A stretch of DNA of 64,000 nt from an uncultured Eubacteriales bacterium. Lineage in GTDB: Bacteria > Bacillota > Clostridia > Christensenellales > Aristaeellaceae. Within the stretch, counting starts at the first letter, position 1. The number at the start of each line of letters is the position of its first letter. The notes beneath the pieces are model-generated. The model made no database searches. It was not told where the DNA came from and worked only from the letters and a program-made list of their open reading frames with translations. Made by a program: the position numbers and the translations under genes. Location: assembly GCA_902801765.1 (NCBI GenBank), contig CADCJO010000026.1, forward strand, positions 1-64,000, given 5' to 3'. Positions 43,990 to 52,614 of this stretch are shown piece by piece.

Positions 43990-44110
43990 GGCACCAGTGT
44001 ATGCGCAGCCCGCGGAGAAAATGATTTTCCTTGCATTGCCCGGAAAACTGGCGTATAATGGCAAGGGTATTTCCCCATAATGATGATATGATTTTTTTCG
44101 GAGGCGGAGC

Positions 44111-45118
44111 ATGAGCCGACTGACCTATGTGATCAAACGGGTTGGCAAAATGGATTTTTCCCGGATGATGGACACCGCGAAGATGCTGCACAAAAAAACG
44201 GGCAAGCCCACTCTGGGCCTGCTCATGGACATGGGCCGGTGCGCCGTCAAATACAACGCGGGCTACATGGACTATAAAATCGCCGAGATGTACCGGCTTT
44301 CCGACGCTCAGCGCCGCACGGTGATCACCCGGGGCATCTCCAACGAGATCGTGCGCCGGATGAACGACAAAGCCTACTGGCATTTCTTCGACGACAAGAC
44401 CCAGTTCAACACCAAGTTTGCCAAGTGGATTCAGCGGGACTGGATCAAGGCAGACGAAACCCTGACTCCCGAGGCCCTGGGCGAATTTTTAAAGGATAAA
44501 GAACAGTTCATTTTCAAGCCTCTGGAGGGCTCCAGCGGCCAGGGCATCGAAAAATACGTGAAGCAGGACTGGAAAGACCTGGCCGCCTTCACGGAAAAGA
44601 TCAAGCAGAACGGCCCGGCGATCCTGGAAGAAATTGTGATCCAGCATCCCGAGATGGCCCGGATGTGCCCCACGTCGGTGAACACGGTTCGTATCGCCAC
44701 GCTGCTGGGCGACAAGCAGGAGGGCATCGTGTACGCTTTCCTGCGCATCGGCAACGGCAAGGTGATGGACAACGTGGACTGCGGCGGCATGGCGGCCCGG
44801 GTGGATCTGGACAGCGGAATGCTGCTCACCGTCGGGGCGGACAAGCAGGGCAACACCTTTGAAAAGCACCCCATCACCGGCACGTCCATCATCGGCTTCA
44901 AGATTCCCTATTTTGAGGAAGCCAAGCAGATGTGCCTGGAGGCCATGCGGGTGGTGCCCCAGGTGCGGTTCGTTGCCTGGGACGTGGCCATCACGCCCAA
45001 CGGCCCCCGCTTCATCGAGGGCAATTCCTTCCCCAGCCACGCGGTGCCCCAGTTCGCCGCCCATTATCCGGACGGGATCGGCATCCTGCCGGAGTTCAGA
45101 AAGTTCCTGGATATTTGA
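44111..45118 (+). CDS. Sugar-transfer-associated ATP-grasp protein
   Basis: The 335-residue protein matches the ATPgrasp_ST pattern. A helical N-terminus is followed by ATP-grasp elements: FIFKPLEGSSGQGIEKY (ATP-binding lysine loop), ILEEIVIQHPEM, and the metal site FVAWDVAITPNGPRFIEGN. Relatives are found in capsule or exopolysaccharide loci and may ligate amino acids or similar groups to sugars. GGCGGAG precedes the ATG. It is divergent from the Ldt gene. Confidence 0.82.
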   Translation: MSRLTYVIKRVGKMDFSRMMDTAKMLHKKTGKPTLGLLMDMGRCAVKYNAGYMDYKIAEMYRLSDAQRRTVITRGISNEIVRRMNDKAYWHFFDDKTQFNTKFAKWIQRDWIKADETLTPEALGEFLKDKEQFIFKPLEGSSGQGIEKYVKQDWKDLAAFTEKIKQNGPAILEEIVIQHPEMARMCPTSVNTVRIATLLGDKQEGIVYAFLRIGNGKVMDNVDCGGMAARVDLDSGMLLTVGADKQGNTFEKHPITGTSIIGFKIPYFEEAKQMCLEAMRVVPQVRFVAWDVAITPNGPRFIEGNSFPSHAVPQFAAHYPDGIGILPEFRKFLDI

Positions 45119-45181
45119 ATGAAAGAAAACGCGCCGCTGGTTCGTTTATTATAAGACCGGGTTTCACAAAGGAGGGTTCGT

Positions 45182-47053
45182 ATGGATTTCATCAAAACGA
45201 TGCTGGTGTATATGATGCTGGTCGTGGGTTCCGCCACGGAAGCCGCGCCTTCGCTGCCTCCCACCCAAGCGCCGGCGCCCGCGCCCACCGCGGCGGTGGA
45301 AACTGCGGCACAGCCGACGCAGCAGTCTGCCCTGACGGCAACGGAAACGCCTGAGGCAACAGAAACGCCGGCAGTCCCATACGCGCTGGTGGCGACCTTG
45401 CCGCCCACCCAGGCGCCGACTTCCAGCCCCGCTCCCACCCCCGTCCAGTATACCGCGCTGTACGTGGGCGACCGCGGCGAGGATGTGCGCCGCCTGCAGC
45501 GCGCTCTGACCGAGCAAGGGTATCTGAACGATAAAATCGACGGCATTTTCGGCCAGAAAACCCGGCGCGCCATTGAAGCGTTCCAGCGGGCCAACGGCCT
45601 GACGGTGGACGGCGTGGCGGGCCAGGCCATGCTGAAGCTGCTGTACGAAGGCCCCGAACCCGCGGCCACGGAACAGGCCGCCGAACCCACCGAAACCCCT
45701 GAGCCCGTGTTCCGGGGGGTGAAGGTGCCGGTGTATTATGTGGATGAAAACGAAAAGCTGCTGGCCCAGGGCGAAACCACCTGCTTTACCACCACGACCA
45801 TTTACGCCAATTCCGCCAAGGTAGGTTCAGATTATGTGCTGGCGGGCGAAAACTCCGCCACCGTGACCGTGCGCGACGGAGTAGCAACGCCCGCGTCCAT
45901 TACGTTCCGTTACGCGCTGAATGCTAAGCCGACCGAAGCGCCGAAGGCATTCCCGGTGCCTGTGTACTATATGTCGGATACCGGCATGATCCTGTACCAG
46001 GCCAGCGTGGAGATGACCCCCGGCAGTGAGATGGATATTGAAGCCGACCCCAGTCTTGTGCCTGCGCATTATACGCTGAGCAGCGCTGAGAAGGTGCGGG
46101 TTGCCATGGATGAGGCAGGGCTGGCCTTCCCTTCCGCCGCGATCTTTACCTTCCGAGGCAGCGTGCCAACCCCCGCGCCCGGAGAACAGGTGGCGCTTGT
46201 GCCTGTGCGGTACATCAACGAGGCGGGCGTGCTGCTGAATGAGTCCGTCATGCGCCTGGGCTACGGCGAAAGCTGGGACGTGGAAGCCGACCCGGAAATG
46301 GTGGGCGAAGGAGAAGAACTGGTCAGCGAAAGCCCGGTCACGGTGGCCGTAGACAACGAAGGCACCCCCGTGCCCGCGGTCGTGGTCTTTACCTATAAGG
46401 AAGCGGAGGCCGCCACCGAAGCCCCCACCGCCGTGCCCACGCGCACGCCGTCGCCTATGCCTACGGAAGCGCCGACTGCCGAGCCAACCGCAGAGCCCAC
46501 CGTCCCCGCGACAAAAGAGCCCACCGAAAAGCCTACCGAACAGCCTACCGCCGAGCCAACGGCGGAGCCCACGGCTGAACCGACAGCTGAGCCGACGGTT
46601 GAACCCACTGCCGAACCGACAGCGGAACCGACGCCTGAACCCACTGCCGAACCGACGGCGGAGCCCACCGCCACCCCCGCGCCTACGGAAGAGCCCATCC
46701 AGCTGCCCAAGGAGGGCGTCGCTCAGGCGGGCAGTATCGTTCAGTTTAACGGCAAAGCGCTGGATTGCCCCTGGTATTGGGACAGCGAAGGCCGCGCCAT
46801 GGTTAATATCAAAGAATTTGCCAGCGCGGCGGAAATCCGGGTGGAGCCCGACGCGGAATTCTTCCTCCTGGGCGCGTTCAGCAGCGTTTCCTATCAGAAT
46901 GGCCGTCTGGAATCCCTGAAAATCGCCGGCAAGGACTGCACCCGGGACGCCCTGTACTGGAAGCAGAATCTGTATATTGGCGAGCAGGTGTTCAGCGTGC
47001 TGGGCTGCACCTTTACCGTGGAAGGAGATACCCTGTCCATTCGTTACAAATAA
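45182..47053 (+). CDS. Pro/Thr-rich surface protein with peptidoglycan-binding domain
   Basis: The 623-residue protein starts with a short hydrophobic segment (MLVYMMLVVGSA) and then a Pro/Thr/Ala linker. A PG_binding_1 domain lies at about 95-155 (GDRGEDVRRLQRALTEQGYL). Three related beta modules begin VPVYYVDENEK, VPVYYMSDTG and VPVRYINEAG and resemble MucBP-type repeats. A long PTAEPTAEP-type stalk covers about 415-515, and a compact C-terminal domain of about 110 residues follows. GGAGGG precedes the ATG. It is probably wall-bound and exposed; function unknown. Confidence 0.8.
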   Translation: MDFIKTMLVYMMLVVGSATEAAPSLPPTQAPAPAPTAAVETAAQPTQQSALTATETPEATETPAVPYALVATLPPTQAPTSSPAPTPVQYTALYVGDRGEDVRRLQRALTEQGYLNDKIDGIFGQKTRRAIEAFQRANGLTVDGVAGQAMLKLLYEGPEPAATEQAAEPTETPEPVFRGVKVPVYYVDENEKLLAQGETTCFTTTTIYANSAKVGSDYVLAGENSATVTVRDGVATPASITFRYALNAKPTEAPKAFPVPVYYMSDTGMILYQASVEMTPGSEMDIEADPSLVPAHYTLSSAEKVRVAMDEAGLAFPSAAIFTFRGSVPTPAPGEQVALVPVRYINEAGVLLNESVMRLGYGESWDVEADPEMVGEGEELVSESPVTVAVDNEGTPVPAVVVFTYKEAEAATEAPTAVPTRTPSPMPTEAPTAEPTAEPTVPATKEPTEKPTEQPTAEPTAEPTAEPTAEPTVEPTAEPTAEPTPEPTAEPTAEPTATPAPTEEPIQLPKEGVAQAGSIVQFNGKALDCPWYWDSEGRAMVNIKEFASAAEIRVEPDAEFFLLGAFSSVSYQNGRLESLKIAGKDCTRDALYWKQNLYIGEQVFSVLGCTFTVEGDTLSIRYK

Positions 47054-47112
47054 TGGATTTGACAGCCGTTCTGCGGACAGCGGCCCCTGTATATCCTCCG
47101 TTCTTTCAAACC

Positions 47113-47150
47113 GTATCCGGCATTTGACCATGCCGGATACGTTCTTTTTT
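47113..47150 (+). terminator. Terminator of the PT-rich protein gene
   Basis: A perfect 10-bp stem (GTATCCGGCA/TGCCGGATAC) with an 8-base loop and a T run at 47145-47150. Confidence 0.9.
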
Positions 47151-47257
47151 GGCGGCTTGCCGACCGCGGTGAGCGTGGCCAAATCTCAGTTTGGATACCA
47201 TTCGTCTTCTAATACTATTTCTCGTCTAAAAAATTGAAAGATTCGGGATGGATTTTT

Positions 47258-47328
47258 CGTTCTGGCAAAGCTGAATGAAGGGAGGCGTAGCAGCGCTACG
47301 TTGACCGGAATGAAGCACAGCCAGGACG
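47258..47328. other. Structured non-coding element in the 440-base gap before the VOC gene
   Basis: CGTTCTGGC (47258-47266) pairs with GCCAGGACG (47320-47328), one wobble; inside is a second hairpin CGTAG/CTACG. The rest of the gap (47150-47370) holds no gene that can be supported. Confidence 0.5.
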
Positions 47329-47375
47329 GAAACAGCATGAGAAAGCGACCAGCATCGTGTTTTTCCTTTTTATAT

Positions 47376-47403
47376 TTGGCTTTTCAGGAAGGTGTGGTAT
47401 AAT
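47376..47403 (+). promoter_or_regulatory. Promoter of the VOC/PHP operon
   Basis: TTGGCT (47376-47381), 16 bases, TATAAT (47398-47403). Confidence 0.6.
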
Positions 47404-47493
47404 AAAGCAGGTGACCCGACACACAAAGAAAAAAACGGTTCGCCGTGGGCAGATTTACGCGGGAGAACCACCGCTGAAAGGGAGGCATGAAAC

Positions 47494-47949
47494 ATGATTG
47501 CGGGATTAAGCCATATCGCCATTCGCACAAGCAATATTCTGAACAGTGTTCGGTTTTATACGGAGGTGCTTGGCTTGCGGGAAGCCTTTCGCATGTACGG
47601 AGAGGACGGCGCGCTGTCCACTGTATATATCTACATTGCCCCCAGCCAGTACCTTGAATTGTTCCCCAATGGAACACAGCGCGGCGAAACGGAGCGCGAT
47701 GCCATCGGGATGTGCCATATCTGCCTGGAAACGGAGGACGTGGAAACGGCCTATGAAACGGTAAAGAGCAAAGGCGGACCCCTGGATTCGGACATCCGAT
47801 GGGGTAAATCCAGATGCCGCATGTTCTGGACCCACGATCCCGACGGCATCTCCCTGGAAATCATGGAACTGACGCCGGAATCACTCCAGTTCCAGGCCAA
47901 CAAGCGGTTTGAAAAGGCAGAAAACTCATTGGAAGGTTTACAAAAATGA
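47494..47949 (+). CDS. VOC-superfamily (glyoxalase-like) protein
   Basis: The 151-residue protein has two beta-alpha-beta-beta-beta modules. Putative metal ligands are His7 (GLSHIAIRTSN), Glu in YLELFPNG, His in GMCHICLE and Glu in DGISLEIMEL. The pattern FYTEVLGL and DPDGISLEIME is that of lactoylglutathione lyase-like proteins. The substrate is not known. GGGAGG precedes ATG 47494; it is coupled to the next gene (ATGA). Confidence 0.85.
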   Translation: MIAGLSHIAIRTSNILNSVRFYTEVLGLREAFRMYGEDGALSTVYIYIAPSQYLELFPNGTQRGETERDAIGMCHICLETEDVETAYETVKSKGGPLDSDIRWGKSRCRMFWTHDPDGISLEIMELTPESLQFQANKRFEKAENSLEGLQK

Positions 47950-48725
47950 TGATGAAAGCAAACTACCATACCCATACAGCCCGCTGCATGCACGCGGAAG
48001 GAACGGAGAAGGAATATATTGAGCAGGCGCTTGCCCGGCAGGTGCGGACGCTGGGCTTCTCGGATCACGCGCCGCAGGTGTTTGACGGCGGCTATGTTTC
48101 CGGTTTTCGGATGCTGCCCGAGCAATTGGAGGATTACGTGCTGACCCTGCAAAGCCTCAGGCAGGAATACGCGGGGCAGATCGAACTGTATATCGGCCTG
48201 GAAGCGGAGTATTATCCGCGGTATTTCGACCGGCTGCTGAAGCTGATTCAGCCCTTCCGCCTGGATTATCTGATCCTGGGACAGCACTTTATCGGCAACG
48301 AGGGGGACGGCGAACCGTCCTGCCCGCGTCCGACGGAGGACGAGAGCAGGCTGGAGCGCTACGTGAAGCAAACGATCGAAGCCCTGGAAACAGGCCGGTT
48401 CAGCTGCTTCGCCCATCCGGATATTTTCAATTTTACAGGCGATGCAAAGATCTATCGCAAATGGTATGAAAAGCTGTGTCTCCGGGCGAAAGAGCTGAGC
48501 ATTCCCCTGGAAATGAACATGCTCGGCCTTTCCACCGGCAGGCATTATCCCAGCGAAGCGTTTTTCCGAATCGTTCGGGAAGTGGGCAATGAAGTGATTT
48601 TGGGCTGCGACGCACACGCCCCGGGAAGGGTCGCTGATCCAAAGGAAATCAATCAAAGCCTGCGGTTCCTTCATGCCTGCGGCATCGATCAGACAGCAGA
48701 CCGCCTGGAGCTCAGGCAGCCGTAA
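47946..48725 (+). CDS. PHP-domain phosphatase, histidinol-phosphatase (HisJ/HisK) type
   Basis: The 259-residue PHP protein has metal-binding motifs YHTHTARCMHAEG, FSDHAP, GLEAEYY, GQHFIGNE, FAHPDIFNF and GCDAHAP, in the order of HisK-type histidinol phosphatases. It would dephosphorylate histidinol phosphate in histidine synthesis, although no his gene is nearby, so another phosphomonoester is possible. Coupled to the VOC gene. Confidence 0.85.
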   Translation: MMMKANYHTHTARCMHAEGTEKEYIEQALARQVRTLGFSDHAPQVFDGGYVSGFRMLPEQLEDYVLTLQSLRQEYAGQIELYIGLEAEYYPRYFDRLLKLIQPFRLDYLILGQHFIGNEGDGEPSCPRPTEDESRLERYVKQTIEALETGRFSCFAHPDIFNFTGDAKIYRKWYEKLCLRAKELSIPLEMNMLGLSTGRHYPSEAFFRIVREVGNEVILGCDAHAPGRVADPKEINQSLRFLHACGIDQTADRLELRQP

Positions 48726-48767
48726 ACAATTGCAATGAAAGGCGAAAAATCACACAGATCAAGCAGC

Positions 48768-48805
48768 ATCGTCTCCGCGCTTTTGCCGGCCGGAGACGAT
48801 TTTTT
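48768..48805 (+). terminator. Terminator of the VOC/PHP operon
   Basis: ATCGTCTCC (48768-48776) pairs with GGAGACGAT (48792-48800), followed by a T run. Confidence 0.92.
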
Positions 48806-48970
48806 CACAAAGCAGCGCCAATTTCCGGCATTACCGGAAGAATTGCGGTCAATTGAAGTATTTCGTTCAAGAATTCGTAAAACATTGAATATAATTATCA
48901 TAGATTCATTGAGAAAATTCACACATCCCGTTACGGTTCCCTTAAAAAACCCGGGGAGGGCCAAATTCGG

Positions 48971-48999
48971 TTGATTTTGAAAAAACCATGGATTATAAT
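48971..48999 (+). promoter_or_regulatory. Promoter of the cysteine-repeat protein operon
   Basis: TTGATT (48971-48976), 17 bases, TATAAT (48994-48999). It gives a leader of about 215 bases before GTG 49222. Confidence 0.75.
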
Positions 49000-49025
49000 A
49001 GCATTGCTTCTGAGGAAAGGAAGCC

Positions 49026-49094
49026 ATGCCACAGGCTGGCAGGGCTGAAAACGGAAGCGACATGAATTCGATCTCAAATGATTTTGTACGTTAA
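49026..49094 (+). CDS. Candidate 22-codon leader peptide
   Basis: ATG 49026 follows AAAGGA closely and the frame reads MPQAGRAENGSDMNSISNDF then V-R-stop. It ends just before the proposed structure around 49131. Coding is plausible but unproven. Confidence 0.35.
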   Translation: MPQAGRAENGSDMNSISNDFVR

Positions 49095-49177
49095 CGCCGA
49101 CGAGGAGGTGAGGCCAATTGATGGGCCGTATGAGATCGAGGGACCCCACTGATCGCTGCCCGTGCGGGCCGCTCGAT
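49068..49177 (+). promoter_or_regulatory. Leader with mutually exclusive stems
   Basis: TCGATCTCA (49068-49076) pairs perfectly with TGAGATCGA (49131-49139). The overlapping ATCGAG (49135-49140) can instead pair with CTCGAT (49172-49177) around the GCCCG/CGGGC hairpin (49158-49169). It looks like a switching leader; no known riboswitch class was recognised. Confidence 0.4.
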
Positions 49178-49225
49178 TTAAACTTTGGATTCAAAAAGCA
49201 AATTTTTAGGAGGATAGAAACGTGA
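49121..49225 (+). CDS. Small 34-residue Cys-Pro-Cys protein coupled to the downstream gene
   Basis: ATG 49121 has GAGGAGGTGAGG upstream. The product starts MGRMRSRDPTDRCPCGPLDL and ends KKQIFRRIET; it is basic and holds a CPCG motif. Its TGA stop overlaps the GTG start of the next gene (GTGA at 49222-49225), the usual sign of translational coupling. The next gene's AGGAGG lies inside this ORF. No family is recognised. Confidence 0.55.
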   Translation: MGRMRSRDPTDRCPCGPLDLNFGFKKQIFRRIET

Positions 49226-50937
49226 AAAAGTTTTTATTGGTTCTGTGCGTGGCGCTTCTGCTGACCGCGGTGTGCACCAGCGCGATGGCTTGGGTTACTG
49301 ACCCTAATCTCAAGTCTGCCGGCAAACGCCTGAGCGACTATAACACCTCTTCCACTTATAATGGACATTATGTCCGCGATGTGGTGGTCCTGGAGAATCC
49401 TTCCTGCACCAAGGCCGGTTCTGCCCGGATTGACACCTGGTTCACCGAGTATGATCCTGGCACCGGCATTTATACCAAGACCAGTGATCCCGGCCCTTCT
49501 TCTATTGTCAGCATCGACGCTGGCCATAAGTACTCCGGCGGCGAAGACGGCGAAGGCTGGGTGAACATGGATACTCCCACCAAGGATTGCACCAAGGTTT
49601 CCCAGAAGCGCGTCTGCGAAGTCTGCGGACAGGCTGAAACCCGTGAAAAGTCCATCGCTGCCAACCACATCTTCGTGATCAAGGCCGTTCCCGGCAAGGA
49701 ACCCACCTGCACCACCAAGGGTTGGGCGCAATCCATCTGCGAAGTCTGCGGCGCTGTGAATCCCCAGAACCCCAATCCTTTTGAAATGGATAAAACCGAT
49801 CATGTGTACAGCATCAAAGTGACCGATAAAGCTGAAACCTGCGAAACCGAAGGCAAGGGCCACTATGAATGCGAATTCTGCGGCAAGCCGAAGCCCGGCC
49901 TGGATGGCAAGACCGAATACTTCACCATCCCTGCCCACACCTTCACCGCCGCTTCCAAAGAAGTGATCGACGAACCCGCCACCTGCTTCAAGGCTGGCAA
50001 GAGTCACAAAGTCTGCGCCTTGTGCGGCCTGTCCGAAAAGGATAGCAGCGGCAACGTAGTGTACAACACCATTCCCCAGCTGACGCACGAATATGGCAAC
50101 TGGGTCACCAAGAAAGCCGCTTCCTGCGTGGACGGTCTGGAACAGCGCGTATGCTCTCTGTGCGGCAATGTGGAAACCCGTACCATTCCCAAGAATGACG
50201 AACATACTTGGGTGGAATACTTCAAGAACGATGGCAACTGCACCAGAAACGCTGCCGGCGAGGCCGTTCCGAGCACTGTTGAAAAGTGGCGTAAATGCGC
50301 TGTTTGCGGTGCGGATGAATATGTTGCCGATGAGAGCACCATGACCGTTCACCAGTTCGTGTCCGATACCAGCAAAGCCGGTTCCAACATTCCTCCGGAA
50401 TGCGTCGGCGGCAAGGCTGGCAAGGAATACCTGAAGTGCTCTTTCTGCGGCGGCACCTGGGAACGCGAAATCCCCGCTCTGAAGGAACACAACTTCGGCG
50501 CTTGGGTATGCGTGGTTGCTCCCGGCAAGGATGGCTCTGAGAACGGTGTTTGGGAACGCACCTGCACCAACTACCACTGCATCGAAAAGCAGACCTATGT
50601 TGGCAAGACTGCTCCCCAGGGCGGCAGCACTCCTACCACCGCTCCCACCACCACGCCCACCGATACTCCCACTGGTACTGAAAACTACAAGTTCACCAGC
50701 TGGAGCTTCAACGGCAGCAGCGTCAGCGGCAGCGTGGCCGGCAACGTGAGCTATCGCACGCCTGGCCTGTCCGTGAACGTGATCATCTACACCCCCAACG
50801 GCACTTTCCTGTCCGTGAACGCGCCCGTGGATGAAAACGGCAAGTTCTCCGTGTCCGCCGGCGGCGCCGTGTACGCGGTCTCCGTGCAGCTCAAGGACAA
50901 CAACAAGACCTACGCGACCGAAGGCAAGTACGTGTAA
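49222..50937 (+). CDS. Secreted protein with seven CxxC repeats and a C-terminal beta domain
   Basis: The 571-residue protein starts at GTG, with a signal peptide (KKFLLVLCVALLLTAVCTSAMA). Residues about 60-460 hold seven CxxCG units (CEVCG twice, CEFCG, CALCG, CSLCG, CAVCG and CSFCG), each preceded by an ATC or SC motif about 20 residues earlier. This is a zinc-ribbon-like pattern seen in surface proteins of gut Firmicutes. A PTTTPTDTPTGT linker leads to a C-terminal beta-sandwich of about 85 residues. AGGAGG precedes the GTG. Probably extracellular; function unknown. Confidence 0.8.
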   Translation: MKKFLLVLCVALLLTAVCTSAMAWVTDPNLKSAGKRLSDYNTSSTYNGHYVRDVVVLENPSCTKAGSARIDTWFTEYDPGTGIYTKTSDPGPSSIVSIDAGHKYSGGEDGEGWVNMDTPTKDCTKVSQKRVCEVCGQAETREKSIAANHIFVIKAVPGKEPTCTTKGWAQSICEVCGAVNPQNPNPFEMDKTDHVYSIKVTDKAETCETEGKGHYECEFCGKPKPGLDGKTEYFTIPAHTFTAASKEVIDEPATCFKAGKSHKVCALCGLSEKDSSGNVVYNTIPQLTHEYGNWVTKKAASCVDGLEQRVCSLCGNVETRTIPKNDEHTWVEYFKNDGNCTRNAAGEAVPSTVEKWRKCAVCGADEYVADESTMTVHQFVSDTSKAGSNIPPECVGGKAGKEYLKCSFCGGTWEREIPALKEHNFGAWVCVVAPGKDGSENGVWERTCTNYHCIEKQTYVGKTAPQGGSTPTTAPTTTPTDTPTGTENYKFTSWSFNGSSVSGSVAGNVSYRTPGLSVNVIIYTPNGTFLSVNAPVDENGKFSVSAGGAVYAVSVQLKDNNKTYATEGKYV

Positions 50938-50966
50938 TTCCAATTACTGACCGACATTTCACAGCA

Positions 50967-51047
50967 TAAAGGGGAAGGGTAGCATTTGTGGAAGGGCATG
51001 GCTGAATCGTGCCGTATGCTATCCACAGATGCCGCCCTTTCCCTTTA
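50967..51047 (+). other. Nested hairpin between the two cysteine-repeat genes
   Basis: TAAAGGGGAAGGG (50967-50979) pairs with CCCTTTCCCTTTA (51035-51047), one wobble. Inside, TGTGG/CCACA and GGCATG/CGTGCC nest further. No T run follows, so it may stabilise or process the mRNA rather than end it. Confidence 0.6.
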
Positions 51048-51087
51048 TGGAAATGGATTCCGCCCAATGAACAATTTGGAGGAAAAA

Positions 51088-52488
51088 ATGAAGAAAATTG
51101 TTTGCTTTTTGCTGTTGACCGCTTTGCTGGTCGGCTGTGTCAGCGTCGGTTCCGCTTCGCTGAACGCCACCTACAGTAACGGCAAGATTTACGTGACCAA
51201 CTCCGGCAGCGGCATCACCCGGATCAACATGAACGGGGCCAGCACCGGCTACTATCTTGGCGGCAGCAACACCACCGTCGTTCTCACGCCTCCCGCAGGC
51301 GCCACCTCTGTTACCATCAGCGGCGTGGCTGACCCCGCTTTCGGCGGTGACGGCGGCTCCGTGACCGTGCAAATCGGCGGCGGCGGTAATCCCCCTGTGG
51401 TGCAGCCCACCCAGGCGCCCGCTCAGCCCACCTACAATCCCGGTTCGTCTACCTATCCCCCGGTCATCCAGCCCACCGCCGCGCCCGCGCCCTCCGGCGC
51501 TTCCGTGTACGCGGGCAACTATAACAACGGCACCGTGACCGTGAGCGTCGCCGGCGTTAGCACCGTATCCGCCATTTTCATCGACGGCGTGCCCACCGGC
51601 GTCTCCATCGAAGGCGCTGGCGCGAAGGCCGTGAAGGTTGGCAACCTGACTCCCGGTGTCCACACGGTTGAGCTGCACACCTTCAACGGAATTCTGAGCT
51701 CCAGCTTCACCGTGACCGCTCAGAACGTCACGCAGGCCCCGCATGTCCATTCCTGGGGCGGCTGGGTCACCGTCAAGACGCCTTCCTGCGAAGGCGCCGG
51801 CGAACAGACCCACACCTGCACCGTGTGCGGCCAGGTTGAAACCAAGCGTATTTCTCCTCTGGGCCACCGCTATGTGGTGGAAAGCGAGAATGAGCGTTAT
51901 ACCAACTATCGCTGCTCCAACTGCGGCAAGCATAAGCAGGAAGAAAAGATCGTTTATGCCACCCCCGCTCCCGCTGTCGGCCCTGTTGCCACCATGAGCC
52001 CCAACCTGGGGTCCGGCGTGTCCACTGTGGATCGCAACAAGTATGGCCGCATCCTGTGGGACAGCAGCGCGCTGGCCGTGGATTATGACGCTTACCGTGA
52101 TGTGCAGGATGCCAAGACCGTCATCATCGAAGTGGCGCAGGATACCCGCACCGGCAAGCCCACTGAAATCAGCCTGTACATGGACGGCGACCTGAAGAAC
52201 ACCCTGAGCGGCGAAGGCTATTCGGCCATTCGCTACATCAACGGCAACGCCATTCTGACCATCGCCCTGGCGAATGCCAACGACGCCTGGTTCACCGCGG
52301 ATGAAAACATCAACTTCCGCGTGTTCACCACCGACCCCAAAGCCGCTGGCGGCACCATGGTGAAGGTGGAAGCCGAACTGGCCTCCGGCAGCATGGTTCA
52401 GCCCAGCGCCAACCTGACCGGTATCGTGCTCAAGGGCGTTTCCGACATTCAGGTTACCCAGAACGGCGTGTATGACATCAGCCGTTAA
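51088..52488 (+). CDS. Secreted or lipid-anchored protein related to the preceding one (two CxxC units)
   Basis: The 466-residue protein has a leader MKKIVCFLLLTALLVGCVSV with a possible lipobox Cys (LVGC); an SPase I site at GSAS is the alternative. An N-terminal beta domain is followed by a PT-rich linker with QPTQAPAQPTYNP and a second beta domain (VYAGNYNNGTVTVSVAG). One CTVCGQVETK repeat matches the upstream protein, and CSNCGKH follows. A C-terminal domain of about 150 residues ends the protein. GGAGG precedes ATG 51088. Function unknown. Confidence 0.75.
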   Translation: MKKIVCFLLLTALLVGCVSVGSASLNATYSNGKIYVTNSGSGITRINMNGASTGYYLGGSNTTVVLTPPAGATSVTISGVADPAFGGDGGSVTVQIGGGGNPPVVQPTQAPAQPTYNPGSSTYPPVIQPTAAPAPSGASVYAGNYNNGTVTVSVAGVSTVSAIFIDGVPTGVSIEGAGAKAVKVGNLTPGVHTVELHTFNGILSSSFTVTAQNVTQAPHVHSWGGWVTVKTPSCEGAGEQTHTCTVCGQVETKRISPLGHRYVVESENERYTNYRCSNCGKHKQEEKIVYATPAPAVGPVATMSPNLGSGVSTVDRNKYGRILWDSSALAVDYDAYRDVQDAKTVIIEVAQDTRTGKPTEISLYMDGDLKNTLSGEGYSAIRYINGNAILTIALANANDAWFTADENINFRVFTTDPKAAGGTMVKVEAELASGSMVQPSANLTGIVLKGVSDIQVTQNGVYDISR

Positions 52489-52514
52489 TCCCAAAAACAA
52501 GCAAGCTCAAAACC

Positions 52515-52549
52515 AAAGCCGCGGATTTCACGAAAATCCGCGGCTTTTT
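52515..52549 (+). terminator. Terminator of the cysteine-repeat operon
   Basis: AAAGCCGCGGATTT pairs with AAATCCGCGGCTTT and is followed by T run 52545-52549. Confidence 0.93.
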
Positions 52550-52551
52550 GC

Positions 52552-52580
52552 TTGACAAACGCGCCGGAAACGGCGATAAT
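52552..52580 (+). promoter_or_regulatory. Promoter of glyS
   Basis: TTGACA (52552-52557), 17 bases, GATAAT (52575-52580). It begins right after the preceding terminator's T run. The 35-base leader is too short for a T-box. Confidence 0.8.
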
Positions 52581-52614
52581 GAAGCGTACATTTTCAGGAA
52601 GGAATGATGAAGAG

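Noticed and set aside
46470..46690. Short tandem DNA repeats that could suggest a CRISPR or minisatellite
   Set aside because: Units are in phase with codons for EPTA-type residues inside an open frame, with no spacers of constant length.
45827..47182. 451-codon minus-strand frame opposite the PT-rich protein
   Set aside because: The Arg/Gly repeats are the complement of the EPTA stalk codons; it also crosses a terminator.
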